Shown piece by piece: positions 54,240 to 62,958 of a stretch of 64,000 nt of DNA (the first letter of the stretch is position 1; each line of letters opens with the position of its first letter). The notes under the pieces were generated by a model. That model saw only the letters and a program-made list of their open reading frames with translations, ran no database searches and had not been told where the DNA came from. Position numbers and translations under genes: made by a program. Origin of the DNA: Scytonema hofmannii PCC 7110 (lineage in GTDB: Bacteria > Cyanobacteriota > Cyanobacteriia > Cyanobacteriales > Nostocaceae); NCBI RefSeq assembly GCF_000346485.2, contig NZ_KQ976354.1, positions 3,809,436-3,873,435 on the forward strand, written 5' to 3'.

Positions 54240-55118
54240 ATGACAAGTCATCAAGATTCTGAAATAAATAAATCTGTGGTAGCAGAAATATATAGTCCTC
54301 TACCACCAATAAGGCTAGTATTTAACTATGGAATGACTGCAGTAGCATTCTTACTCTCAGCTTTAGCTTTGATTCCTTTGCTGTCACTGTTATGGGAAAT
54401 CGTTGGGCGGGGGTTAAAAAGTCTAAAACCATCCATGTTTGTGACACCGGTCATTTACGATGGTTTTGGAAACGCAATTGTTGGGACTCTAATTATGGTG
54501 TCAATAGCTGCACTATTTAGTGTTCCTACAGGGATCATGACGGGTATATATCTGTCAGAGATAGGAAAAGGAACTCAAATTGGACGCATTGTTCGCTTTG
54601 TGGCTTCCGTGCTCACAGGCGTTCCTTCCATTGTGGTAGGGATCTTTGCCTTTGGTGTCATTGTATTAGTGACAAAGCAATTTAGTGCGTTCGCAGGTGG
54701 TTTTGCTTTGGCAGTCTTGATGCTGCCAGTTGTTGTACTTACCACTGAAGAGGCTTTAAAACTTGTTCCTACCTCCATGCGTTTGGGATCCGCTGCTTTA
54801 GGAGGAACTCGTTTTCAAACTATATTTCGTGTCGTTGTCACTGCTGCACTCCCTGCTATTACGACAGGGGTTTTACTAGCTGTCGCCCGTGCTGCGGGTG
54901 AAACAGCTCCCTTGATTTTTACATCTTTGTTCAGTTTAGATTGGTCAACCGATCTAAATGGTCCAACGGCGTCACTATCAGTGTTAATTTTTAATTTGTA
55001 CAATGATCCTACACCAGAAAAAACAGCCATAGTCTGGACAACTTCTCTGGTCTTAGTTGGGATGATTCTAATAATTAGCATTCTCTCTCGGGTCTTTACG
55101 AGAAAGAGAAACGCTTAA
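54240..55118 (+). CDS. pstA: Phosphate ABC transporter permease PstA
   Basis: A 292-residue permease with six membrane helices and the family block TTEEALKLVPTSMRLGSAALGGTRFQTIFRVVV as the coupling loop, plus ARAAGETAPLIFTSLF. It pairs with PstC in the inner membrane. Lies 46 bases before pstB. Confidence 0.97.
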   Translation: MTSHQDSEINKSVVAEIYSPLPPIRLVFNYGMTAVAFLLSALALIPLLSLLWEIVGRGLKSLKPSMFVTPVIYDGFGNAIVGTLIMVSIAALFSVPTGIMTGIYLSEIGKGTQIGRIVRFVASVLTGVPSIVVGIFAFGVIVLVTKQFSAFAGGFALAVLMLPVVVLTTEEALKLVPTSMRLGSAALGGTRFQTIFRVVVTAALPAITTGVLLAVARAAGETAPLIFTSLFSLDWSTDLNGPTASLSVLIFNLYNDPTPEKTAIVWTTSLVLVGMILIISILSRVFTRKRNA

Positions 55119-55164
55119 GCAAATTCCAATAGTGGTGTGATGTTTTGTGTAGTACCTAAACTAT

Positions 55165-55944
55165 ATGAGTAAGTTAAAACCAGCCATCAAAGTTAGGAAT
55201 CTCAGCTTCTACTACGGCACCTCCAAGGCATTGGAAGGTGTCTCAATGGATATCCATGAGAACCATGTAACCGCAATCATTGGTCCAAGTGGTTGTGGTA
55301 AATCAACGTTCATTAAATGTCTCAATCGCATTAGCGAGTTAGAAGGACCCGTAAAAGTTGATGGTTCCGTAGAATTTTACAATCAAAATATTTACGGTTC
55401 CCGTGTCAACTTAAACCGTCTGCGCCGCCAAATAGGGATGGTGTTTCAAAAACCCAACCTTTTCCCCATGAGCATTTACGATAACGTGGTCTACGGGATC
55501 AGAATTGCAGGCTGGCATCCAAGAGCAGAATTAGATGCAATTGTCGAATCAGCCCTCAGAGGTGCAGCTATTTGGGAAGAGGTAAAAGATAAACTGCATA
55601 AATCCGCGTTGGGACTCTCCGGAGGTCAGCAACAGCGATTGTGTATTGCTCGTGCTTTAGCTGTAAAACCAAAAGTTTTGTTGATGGATGAGCCTTGTTC
55701 GGCACTCGATCCTATTGCCACAATGAAAATTGAGGAACTTATTTACAGCTTGCGCGAAGAACTCACAATTGCGATCGTGACTCACAATATGCAACAAGCA
55801 GCGCGTGTTTCTGATTTTACCGCTTTCTTCAGTACTGATGAAAGTCGAATTGGTCAAATGGTGGAATTTGGAGAAACGACTCAAATATTTAGTAATGCCC
55901 TTGATTCTCGGACTCGTGATTATACCTCTGGGCGTTTTGGTTAA
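55165..55944 (+). CDS. pstB: Phosphate ABC transporter ATP-binding protein PstB
   Basis: A 259-residue ATPase. Walker [11 protein letters not shown]-loop [18 protein letters not shown], signature [15 protein letters not shown], Walker [13 protein letters not shown] and H-loop [13 protein letters not shown] are all present. It completes the first pst operon. Paralog of the copy at 59742. Confidence 0.98.
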   Translation: MSKLKPAIKVRNLSFYYGTSKALEGVSMDIHENHVTAIIGPSGCGKSTFIKCLNRISELEGPVKVDGSVEFYNQNIYGSRVNLNRLRRQIGMVFQKPNLFPMSIYDNVVYGIRIAGWHPRAELDAIVESALRGAAIWEEVKDKLHKSALGLSGGQQQRLCIARALAVKPKVLLMDEPCSALDPIATMKIEELIYSLREELTIAIVTHNMQQAARVSDFTAFFSTDESRIGQMVEFGETTQIFSNALDSRTRDYTSGRFG

Positions 55945-56350
55945 GATGTTTCTCTTTGAGATCTATCAACATTAACCAATCTTAAGATAAGGCTAAATAC
56001 TGGTGAGTAAGATTATTTTCGATGGTAAAAACGGGGTCAATCTACAAGCTTGAGGTTAGGAAATATCTTATGAAACGTGTTTCTAAAATCTAAAAACGTA
56101 TTATGAATTATTAACTGCAAAGCTAACAGGTTACTTTATACTTTAGTAAAGTAGCATGTTAGTTGTGCTTTAGAGGTTTTTGTCACAAACCTTAGCCTCA
56201 GTACAGATAATTCCTTCTCTTATTTATAGTAAATTTGTACTAAAAAAATTGATTTAAATTATACAAAGTGGTGTAAGTTAGACTTATAATATAGCTGAAG
56301 TAATGCTTGTGCTTTGGAAGCTTCGCGTCGTATAAGCAAAGGAGAAGTCC
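55945..56350. other. Intergenic region after the first pst operon
   Basis: No gene. TACTTTA and TAAAGTA arms at about 56132-56152 form a small hairpin that could be the pst terminator. The 3' end holds GCAAAGGAGAAG, the ribosome-binding site of the short frame that follows. Confidence 0.45.
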
Positions 56351-56452
56351 ATGACTGACTCAACTCACTTCTTGATTGAAGAATCTGAAAACTTCAACGG
56401 ATCTAAAATTACCTATCTCTTGCAGTATTGTCCTGTTCCCTGTTCCCTCTAG
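56351..56452 (+). CDS. Possible 33-residue small protein
   Basis: ATG at 56351 is preceded by AAAGGAGAAGTCC, a strong Shine-Dalgarno with 5-7 base spacing. The frame (MTDSTHFLIEESENFNGSK to the end CPVPCSL) stops at 56450-56452 inside a TGTTCCC heptamer repeat, so it may be the stump of a longer gene whose end was overwritten by the repeat. No family recognised. Confidence 0.4.
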   Translation: MTDSTHFLIEESENFNGSKITYLLQYCPVPCSL

Positions 56453-56695
56453 GAAATTGTTAATTTAGCATAACAAATACTGAAAATCTATATTTTTTTA
56501 TAAGTTTATCCTAACCTAGTACAGCATGGCGGAAATAAACCCACCATTATGAACCTTGAAAAAATCATCATTTGCAGCCTTTGAAAATGGTAGGCGTATT
56601 TACGCCGCAAGGTACTAGAGTTATCGTGACATTAGTTCTCACTTTTTTGAATTAAAATTTTTACAAAAGTCTAAATTACTGAGGAGCTAACTCGG

Positions 56696-57145
56696 ATGAG
56701 TCGCAAAGTCAGCAAAGTATTTCAGCAATCTGGGGTGATTCCCTATAGAGTAAAAAATGGAAACATCGAAGTCTTGTTGATTACGAGCCGCAACAGTCAA
56801 AATTGGGGAATTCCCAAAGGTGGTGTTACAGATGGAATGAGTCCGGCGGCTTCAGCAGTAAAAGAGGCATGGGAAGAAGCTGGGGTTGTAGGGCAAGTAG
56901 ATGCTTATAAACTTAACACTTACGAATATCGTAAAAAAGGCAAGACATACAAGGTCAAGATGTTTTTGTTACCAGTCGAAACAGTATTAGAAGATTATCC
57001 AGAAGTAGGTCAAAGACAGAGGCAGTGGGTAAATGTAATACAAGCTGTTAGGCAGGTTAAGAAAGGTTCAGTCAAACGAATCCTTAAAGAGTTCGGGTTG
57101 CCATCTATGCAGACATATGTCGATGAAGTCTATAAACAACTATGA
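56696..57145 (+). CDS. Nudix hydrolase
   Basis: A 149-residue Nudix-fold protein. The Nudix box reads GGVTDGMSPAASAVKEAWEE followed by AGV; the REUxEE part is KEAWEE and the early Glu position of the box is Met. N- and C-terminal flanks (VIPYRVKNGNIEVLLITSR, KTYKVKMFLLPVE) are those of the diphosphoinositol-polyphosphate / Ap6A branch, so a nucleoside or inositol polyphosphate substrate is plausible. The early-box change recurs in cyanobacterial relatives as far as I recall. Convergent with the phosphatase gene. Confidence 0.9.
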   Translation: MSRKVSKVFQQSGVIPYRVKNGNIEVLLITSRNSQNWGIPKGGVTDGMSPAASAVKEAWEEAGVVGQVDAYKLNTYEYRKKGKTYKVKMFLLPVETVLEDYPEVGQRQRQWVNVIQAVRQVKKGSVKRILKEFGLPSMQTYVDEVYKQL

Positions 57146-57171
57146 TCGATCGTGTTTGTTTATGGATTAAT

Positions 57172-57240
57172 AGACATCTCCAGAAATAAGGTATCGACCC
57201 TGACTGCACAAGGCTTTTATCTTCTTTTTCGGAGATGTCT
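57172..57240. repeat. MITE-like element with 10-bp terminal inverted repeats
   Basis: AGACATCTCC (57172-57181) is the exact complement of GGAGATGTCT (57231-57240), with CAGAAATAAG and CTTCTTTTTC just inside. Same end sequence as at 13768. Confidence 0.8.
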
Positions 57241-57307
57241 TTTACTCATGGGACATAACACTTGCACATCCTACACTGGGTTAAAACCCAAATTCTTCGG
57301 CATTAAG

Positions 57308-57853
57308 CTAAGTCAACTTACACCTAAGCCGATTGCACTCATCTAGCAGGGTATTGAGTTCCGCTGCAACTTTCCACGGATTTCGACCTTTGAAAGGGGC
57401 GGCGATGACTGCTTCGTAAGGATTTTTTCCAGTTTGTTTGACGGCGGCGATCGCGGCTTTGTTCGAGAGTCCTCGTCCAGCCACAAGCCAAGCGGCTAAA
57501 ATGTGCCCGGTGCGCCCAACTCCACCGGAGCAATGAACGACTACTTTCTCATGACTCTGGTTGGCAACGGCTAAGAATGGCAAAATCTGGTAAATCAGAA
57601 TTTCCGGATTGACAAAATGAAAATCTTCGATCGGGGTCCAACAAACTTGGTTGATTCCGAAGGTCTGTTGGTAAACTTCAAGCAAATTTGAATAGCGGGT
57701 TAGCTGAGTTTCAGGAAGCAAACAGCAGACGCGCTTGATGTTTTGATTCTCCATGAACACAATCCACTCGTTCACTAGCTTATCGCTGTATCCAGGTCGA
57801 GCAGATCCAAACACAATGGGTTCGTTCACCGAAGCTGCAGCAAATTTATACAT
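57308..57853 (-). CDS. Dual-specificity/tyrosine phosphatase family protein
   Basis: A 181-residue phosphatase. The signature HCSGGVGRTG at 107-116 gives catalytic Cys108 and Arg114, and Asp77 in TPIEDFHF is in the position of the general acid. There is no membrane anchor, so it is cytoplasmic. The target may be a phosphoprotein or a phosphoinositide-like small molecule. Confidence 0.92.
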   Translation of the reverse strand: MYKFAAASVNEPIVFGSARPGYSDKLVNEWIVFMENQNIKRVCCLLPETQLTRYSNLLEVYQQTFGINQVCWTPIEDFHFVNPEILIYQILPFLAVANQSHEKVVVHCSGGVGRTGHILAAWLVAGRGLSNKAAIAAVKQTGKNPYEAVIAAPFKGRNPWKVAAELNTLLDECNRLRCKLT

Positions 57854-57941
57854 AGCTTAAAAAGTTAAACTCTTTTAGGTTAAGATTAGGTTATAAAATT
57901 TATCGGATTTCACTTGTATAAGTTCTTCTTGAAATTTTCAG

Positions 57942-58157
57942 GTGAGGAGTGCTATTTACCCCAAAGTAGGAGACAAAGTTTTGATACTACGCCCTGCATA
58001 CGTTGCCGGGAAAGTTGGTGTTATTCTCGATAGAGAGATGCTTTCAGGTGCTACATTTAGCGATCGGTGGCTCATTCAAGTAGATTCTGAAAATATTGTT
58101 GTGTCATTGATTCCAAATGAATTTGAAGTAGTCAACGGTGAAAATGAAATACTTTAA
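57942..58157 (+). CDS. Hypothetical small protein
   Basis: A 71-residue protein (KVGDKVLILRPAYVAGKVGVILDREM near the start) resembling a small SH3-like beta-barrel by its alternating strands. I do not recognise a family. Start is uncertain: GTG at 57942 is used, no ATG exists in frame. Its last 4 bases overlap the convergent gene below. Confidence 0.55.
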   Translation: MRSAIYPKVGDKVLILRPAYVAGKVGVILDREMLSGATFSDRWLIQVDSENIVVSLIPNEFEVVNGENEIL

Positions 58158-58435
58158 ATGCCATCTAACGATTCCGATCCATTTGGTTGGTCGTTGCCAA
58201 TACCAAGTTCCTTTTTACTCCGTTTTAACTGTTTCCAAAGGACTTTAATTTGGTTGTAAGCTTCTTCAGGAGAAAGCTTCCCAGATGTCTCTAAACTAGT
58301 AATAATGGCGACTTTTTGAGCAAATTCTTGAAGATTGGCATTAAACAATAGATTTGCCGGCTTAACTTGACCGTAGTAGCGACCACGAGGATAGAAAAAA
58401 CCATCTTTGTCTTCTTGATTAGATTGTTCCATCAA
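58154..58435 (-). CDS. Conserved small cyanobacterial protein (DUF7219-like)
   Basis: A 93-residue soluble protein. The core FFYPRGRYYGQVKPANLLFNANLQEFAQKV followed by LETSGKLSPEEAYNQIKVLWKQLKRSKKELGIG is a cyanobacterial family I associate with DUF7219; database entries sometimes mislabel it as an isopropylmalate synthase. Function unknown. The first two codons are both ATG. Confidence 0.75.
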   Translation of the reverse strand: MMEQSNQEDKDGFFYPRGRYYGQVKPANLLFNANLQEFAQKVAIITSLETSGKLSPEEAYNQIKVLWKQLKRSKKELGIGNDQPNGSESLDGI

Positions 58436-58684
58436 TACATCCTTCGTTAATCAGTTAGTCATTTTTTTAATGCTATTTAATCTTAGCCTCATCTTAAATA
58501 TAAGAATATTTATTAAGAAAACACCTTTAAAAATTACGCGTCACCTATCAAAAGATAGATTTTTTACAAAAAGGCTTAAAGATCTCATCCCATTTGATAC
58601 CAACAGGCCATCGTCTGTACACAATCACAGCAGTATGAATATATCTCCAATGATAGAGAGCGTGTGACAAAAGAATAGTAATGA

Positions 58685-59050
58685 GCAACAAATTTGTTCA
58701 AAACTGGTTTTTTGTTCCGGATAAATTCGGTAGTTTGTAAAATTTTGTACTATATGTATGTAGCACTTCCGTCAACAGCATCTGTATTTCGGCAGATTCT
58801 CATCGAGAATTAACTTGTTGATTTTAATCTATTTTTAACCTAAAATTAATCTTAATTAACTAAAACTTGAGCTATTGACCGTAATAACTTGAGACTGTCC
58901 AACCGAAAACATACAATGTCTGAAACAGCTTGGCTGTCCTTGCTCAATTTTTCTTTGGCGTTGTGGAAGCGTGCGTATGAGTGATTTTTTAGCCTCACGC
59001 CAAGACGCAAAGACGCCAAGCTTTTTTTGGGTCTTGGCGCTCATGCTTTG
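58685..59050 (+). repeat. Left copy of a ~360-bp inverted repeat carrying a PHO box
   Basis: Reads, in order, CAAATTTGTTCAAA, TTTTTTGTTCCGGATAAA, GTCAACAGCATCTGTATTTC, the PHO box, TGTCCAACCGAAAACATAC, AATGTCTGAAACAGCTTGGC and GCCTCACGCCAAGACGC. The complement of 63310-63666 gives the same landmarks in the same order with scattered changes. It ends about 90 bases before the mgtC start. Confidence 0.93.
58823..58862 (+). promoter_or_regulatory. PHO box upstream of mgtC/sapB
   Basis: Repeats at 11-base period: TTTAATCT (58823), TTTAACCT (58834), ATTAATCT (58845), and a last ATTAACTA (58855). This is the cyanobacterial PyTTAAPyPy(T/A) pattern with 3-base spacers, read toward mgtC, about 280 bases upstream of it. 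Confidence 0.8.
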
Positions 59051-59141
59051 AGATTTTCATAGTATCAATCAGCAACGCCTTTTCTTTAGTACCAATGTGG
59101 ACTAAAGGATACGTGTTTTAGTTCTCTTGGAGATACAGGCA

Positions 59142-59681
59142 ATGAATGAGATGTTTTTTAGTCCGAGTGATTGGCAGAGTGTAAGTTTTCGGCTAGTTGT
59201 GGCTCTACTAGTTGGTGGTGCAATTGGTATTAACCGCCAGCGAACTGGTAGACCAGCTGGGTTAAGAACTTTTATGATAGTCAGTCTGGGTGCTGCTCTT
59301 TTTGTGATGATACCCTTGCAGATAGAGTTTAACGGTAGTTTGTCTGATAATCTTCTGGCTCGCTCTACAGCTCTGAATGCTATGGCTCGCATTGCCCAAG
59401 GGATAGCAACAGGCGTCGGATTTCTAGGAGCTGGAATCATTCTACGACAGCAAAGGTCGGACTTTGGTAAGGAAGAAATTAAGGGGCTAACTACCGCAGC
59501 CAGTATTTGGCTCGCGGGTGGATTGGGAGCTGCGTCTGGCTGTGGTTTATGGCGAATGAGTCTGATAGGTACGCTCTTAGCGCTGGTGGTTCTGAGTGTA
59601 GTCAAAAAACTCAAAAAGTCTAATTTGATCCCTCAAAATCCCAAGTCAGAGGAAACAGAAAAGTCGGAGACAAAAATTTAA
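59142..59681 (+). CDS. MgtC/SapB family membrane protein
   Basis: A 179-residue protein with four or five membrane helices. The family core is LVVALLVGGAIGINRQRTGRPAGLRTFMIVSLGAALFVM and RIAQGIATGVGFLGAGIIL, with the TTAASIWLAGGLGAASGCG helix near the end. ATG at 59142 has GGAG 9 bases before it and is preferred to a TTG at 59127. MgtC-type proteins affect Mg2+/phosphate/ATP homeostasis; in Salmonella MgtC raises phosphate uptake through the PhoR/PhoB system. Its position between two PHO boxes and beside pst genes fits a phosphate-linked role. Confidence 0.93.
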   Translation: MNEMFFSPSDWQSVSFRLVVALLVGGAIGINRQRTGRPAGLRTFMIVSLGAALFVMIPLQIEFNGSLSDNLLARSTALNAMARIAQGIATGVGFLGAGIILRQQRSDFGKEEIKGLTTAASIWLAGGLGAASGCGLWRMSLIGTLLALVVLSVVKKLKKSNLIPQNPKSEETEKSETKI

Positions 59682-59695
59682 TCAGTCATAGATGA

Positions 59696-59725
59696 AAGAA
59701 ACACGGTTTCACGTGCGTGTTTCTT
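59696..59725. terminator. Bidirectional terminator-like hairpin
   Basis: AAGAAACACG and CGTGTTTCTT form a perfect 10-bp stem with a 10-base loop between the convergent mgtC and pstB genes. Confidence 0.75.
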
Positions 59726-59741
59726 CGGAAGAGAGCAAATT

Positions 59742-60548
59742 TCAACCAAACTTACCACTAACGTACTCTTTAGTATCTTCCTGTTTGGGATCTTGGAAAA
59801 TGGCTTCTGTGCTGTCATACTCTACAAGGTAACCAGTACGATTGCCGTTGTCTGTTGTTTGAACGTTAAAAAAGGCAGTCAGATCGGACACTCGTAAAGC
59901 TTGTTGCATATTGTGAGTCACAATAATAATTGTGTAATGCTGTTTGAGTTCGTGCAGCAAGTTTTCAACCCGTATGGTGGAGATGGGGTCAAGTGCGGAG
60001 CAAGGTTCATCCATCAGAATGACTTCTGGCTGCACTGCGAGCGCACGCGCAATACACAAGCGCTGTTGTTGTCCTCCAGACAAGGATAAACCACTTTGGC
60101 GTAGTTTATCTTTGACTTCATCCCACAAAGCCGCTTGTCGGAGCGATCGCTCTACCAACTCATCCATATTCCCTTTGAAACCGTTGAGCCTGGGACCAAA
60201 GGCTATATTGTCATAAATTGACTTTGGAAATGGGTTTGGTCTTTGAAACACCATTCCAATCCTACGACGTACTAAAACAGGGTCGATGTGAGGTGCATAC
60301 AAATTTTCTGCCTGGTAATAAACTTTTCCTTCAGTACGAAACCCTACAATTGAGTCGTTGAGGCGGTTATAACACCGTAGTAAGGTACTTTTTCCACATC
60401 CAGAAGGACCAATGAAAGCAGTCACTCGATTTTGAGGAATCTCAAGCCAAATCTTGCTTAACGCTAAAAATTTGCCGTAGTAGACGTTGAGATCCTCTGT
60501 ACGTAAAACAATTTTCGTTTGATTTTCGGTCTTTGTCTGAGTTGCCAT
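59742..60548 (-). CDS. pstB: Phosphate ABC transporter ATP-binding protein PstB (second copy)
   Basis: A 268-residue ATPase with Walker [28 protein letters not shown], signature [15 protein letters not shown], Walker [13 protein letters not shown] and [13 protein letters not shown]. Compared with the 55165 copy it has a longer N-terminus and slightly different tail ([18 protein letters not shown]). Last gene of the minus-strand pstCAB operon. Confidence 0.98.
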   Translation of the reverse strand: MATQTKTENQTKIVLRTEDLNVYYGKFLALSKIWLEIPQNRVTAFIGPSGCGKSTLLRCYNRLNDSIVGFRTEGKVYYQAENLYAPHIDPVLVRRRIGMVFQRPNPFPKSIYDNIAFGPRLNGFKGNMDELVERSLRQAALWDEVKDKLRQSGLSLSGGQQQRLCIARALAVQPEVILMDEPCSALDPISTIRVENLLHELKQHYTIIIVTHNMQQALRVSDLTAFFNVQTTDNGNRTGYLVEYDSTEAIFQDPKQEDTKEYVSGKFG

Positions 60549-60617
60549 AAGTTTTAGAGATTTACATTTGCGTATCGTTAAACTTTTACTCGGCTTTAGT
60601 TATGCTTTGTGTGTGAC

Positions 60618-61508
60618 TTATCTAACTGTGCGACTAGTTGCCACGCGAGCAATGACGCTAGTCAGTAGAACCAAAAGCACCAAAATCAGAGACGCCGCCC
60701 AAGCGAGTGACTGCCAATTTTTAAATGGAGAAATAGCGAAGTTATAAACCAACACAGCCAGAGAAGCTGTCGGTCCGAATACATCGCGAGGCCAGTACTG
60801 AGAGAAGAGAGCCGTAAACAATAAAGGTGCAGTTTCTCCGGCGGCGCGGGCGATCGCCAAAGTTGCACCAGTGACAATTGCTGGTACTGCAGCTGGCACA
60901 ACAACGAGTGCAACTGTCTGAAAGTTAGTGGCACCTAATCCCACAGCCGCAGTTCGCAAATCTTGTGATACCAATTGCAAGGCTTCATCAGCTGTTCGCA
61001 CGATAATTGGCAACATCAAAATCGACAAAGCAAATCCCCCAGCCACCGCAGAGAATCCACCCATCCTAGCTACGACAATACCGTAAGCAAAAACACCTGC
61101 AATGATTGAGGGGACTCCACTGAGAACGTTAGTTGCAAAGCGAATCCAGCGCGATAGCTTACCAGAGCTAAATTCAGTTAAATAAATGGCTGCTAAAACT
61201 CCAAAAGGAATGCTAATCAGACCACCGATTCCTACCATAAATAGCGTTCCTATGATGGCATTGCCAATACCCCCTTTTTGTGACAATGGTGGTGGTGGCA
61301 ATTCGGTAAACAAGTTGAGGTTGAGACTGCTCCCGCCTCGAATGATGACGTAAGAAAGCACTGCTATCAAAGGCAAAAGCGTGAGAAAACCGCAGAGAAC
61401 TGCCACGACTGACATCACCGTGCTCAACAGAGTCCGAGAAGACATGGGAGAACGAGCTAGGCTGCCGATATAGCTGGCAGACGGCTTGTCTGAAACAGGA
61501 GAAATCAT
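60618..61508 (-). CDS. pstA: Phosphate ABC transporter permease PstA (second copy)
   Basis: A 296-residue six-helix permease with the coupling block RTADEALQLVSQDLRTAAVGLGATNFQTVALVVVPAA and ARAAGETAPLLFTALFSQYWP. It is quite diverged from the 54240 copy, so the two operons are not recent duplicates of each other. 69 bases before pstB and 19 after pstC. Confidence 0.97.
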   Translation of the reverse strand: MISPVSDKPSASYIGSLARSPMSSRTLLSTVMSVVAVLCGFLTLLPLIAVLSYVIIRGGSSLNLNLFTELPPPPLSQKGGIGNAIIGTLFMVGIGGLISIPFGVLAAIYLTEFSSGKLSRWIRFATNVLSGVPSIIAGVFAYGIVVARMGGFSAVAGGFALSILMLPIIVRTADEALQLVSQDLRTAAVGLGATNFQTVALVVVPAAVPAIVTGATLAIARAAGETAPLLFTALFSQYWPRDVFGPTASLAVLVYNFAISPFKNWQSLAWAASLILVLLVLLTSVIARVATSRTVR

Positions 61509-61527
61509 GAATTATTCAACCCAAATC

Positions 61528-62478
61528 CTATATTCGCTTGGCTTGCACAACAATTAACTCTGCTAAAATGTTCACGAGCAGAGTCAACACAAACAAAACT
61601 AATGCGGCATACATCAGAGCACTGACTTGCAGACCACTGGCTTCCGCAAATTGATTTGCCAACAGAGAAGAAATCGTATTGGCTGGTGCAAACACAGAAA
61701 CATTAATCACGTTTGCGTTGCCAATCAGCATCGTCACAGCCATTGTTTCTCCCATCGCCCGACCCAACCCCAGCATCACAGCACTCACAATGCCTGAAAA
61801 AGCCGCTGGAATTAAAACTTTTAAAATCGTTTCCCACCGGGTGGCACCAAGTCCCATAGCAGCTTGGCGCAAACTAGAGGGCACAGAGATCAGTGCATCG
61901 CGGGAGATTGCTGTAATGATTGGCAACGTCATAATTGCCAAGATGACGCCTGCGCTTAACATCCCTGGTCCTGTGGGAGGAGTGCTAAAAATAGGTATAA
62001 AGCCCAAGTTAGCGTTTGCCCATTTTCCAAATCCTGATAATAAAGGAACTAAAACGAAAACTCCCCAGACTCCATAGACAACACTAGGAATCGCTGCCAG
62101 TAGTTCTACTAAGAAAACTAGTATCATTCTGACTGAGGATGGAAGCAAATTTTCGCTCAGTAAGACCGCCGTGCCAACGCCGATTGGTACGGCTATGAGC
62201 AAACCAATCAAAGCGCTTACCAAAGTCCCATATATTTGCGGTAGCACTCCATACTCACTCTTGACTGGGTTCCAAACGCTTGTAACCAAAAAGCTAACTC
62301 CAAACTTTTGGAGTGCGGGCATCGCCTCAATGGCAACCTGTATGGAGATCCACAGCAAAATAACTACCACTGCCAGTGCAAAAATCCGAGTCAGCCAAAT
62401 AAAACCTCTATCCAGAGACTTTTCCAAGTTAGAGCGAGGTCTAATTTGAGATTGAAGAATGTCGATTTGTGTATTCAT
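61528..62478 (-). CDS. pstC: Phosphate ABC transporter permease PstC (second copy)
   Basis: A 316-residue permease when started at ATG 62478 (MNTQIDILQSQIRPRSN); in-frame TTG/ATG codons up to 62532 give a weaker leader. Six helices and the coupling block LPIITAISRDALISVPSSLRQAAMGLGATRWETILKVLIPAAFSG. First surviving gene of the second operon; an intact pstS should precede it but only a remnant does. Confidence 0.96.
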   Translation of the reverse strand: MNTQIDILQSQIRPRSNLEKSLDRGFIWLTRIFALAVVVILLWISIQVAIEAMPALQKFGVSFLVTSVWNPVKSEYGVLPQIYGTLVSALIGLLIAVPIGVGTAVLLSENLLPSSVRMILVFLVELLAAIPSVVYGVWGVFVLVPLLSGFGKWANANLGFIPIFSTPPTGPGMLSAGVILAIMTLPIITAISRDALISVPSSLRQAAMGLGATRWETILKVLIPAAFSGIVSAVMLGLGRAMGETMAVTMLIGNANVINVSVFAPANTISSLLANQFAEASGLQVSALMYAALVLFVLTLLVNILAELIVVQAKRI

Positions 62479-62544
62479 GAATGACTTCACCCTTGAGCTG
62501 GAAAAAACGTGGGAGTAAACCATATGTGTCAATTGTCTTCAGAA

Positions 62545-62569
62545 GGACTGGCTGAAGTTCAGCCAGTCC
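62545..62569. repeat. Perfect 12-bp-arm palindrome between the pstS remnant and pstC
   Basis: GGACTGGCTGAA and TTCAGCCAGTCC flank a single G. Next to it GCTCGATCGAGC is another small palindrome. It lies just upstream of the pstC start and could be a transcript-processing hairpin. Confidence 0.8.
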
Positions 62570-62763
62570 TGAGCTCGATCGAGCCCACCCTTCGAAGCGC
62601 TTGATTTAATCTGGACGCTTTTTTAGTTCGGGCTACACTTGTGCTCAAAATTCTGATTCTTTCTCCATATATGAATTCAGGGCTTATAGCGATTAATTCT
62701 CTTCCACTTCTGAACTTTTGAACTACTTTTCGGCCAATCTTGACTTTTTAGTTTTACTGAGTG

Positions 62764-62958
62764 CTATTTGCTAGAGCATCGATACATTAAGCCCAAAAGC
62801 CCAGTTTCTTTAGTAAAACCAGAAAAAGAATAGTCAAGAGTAAAACTGTTTTGTGCTTGCTCTCTACCGCCGCACCTAGCTAAACTCATTGTCAGTGGTA
62901 CAACTGAAAATGCCTTTGTAAATCTAGAATTATTTATTACAGGATAATGAAAAAACAT
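62764..62958 (-). pseudogene. pstS remnant (signal-peptide region only)
   Basis: A 64-codon frame starting at ATG 62958. Its first 37 residues (VINNSRFTKAFSVVPLTMSL, then ARCGGREQAQ) have the shape of a PstS lipoprotein signal sequence, with LARC at the lipobox where LAAC or LAGC is usual. What follows (NSFTLDYSFSGFTKETG...) has none of the phosphate-binding loops, and GAGASFPAPLY is absent. The gene position, ahead of pstC and behind a PHO box, is right for pstS. I infer an internal deletion that removed about 300 codons. Confidence 0.6.

Noticed and set aside
58856-59044. 62-codon minus-strand frame inside the left inverted repeat
   Set aside because: The equivalent frame in the right repeat copy is interrupted, so coding is not conserved.
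61679-62077. 132-codon plus-strand frame inside the second pstC
   Set aside because: Antisense shadow; low-complexity translation.
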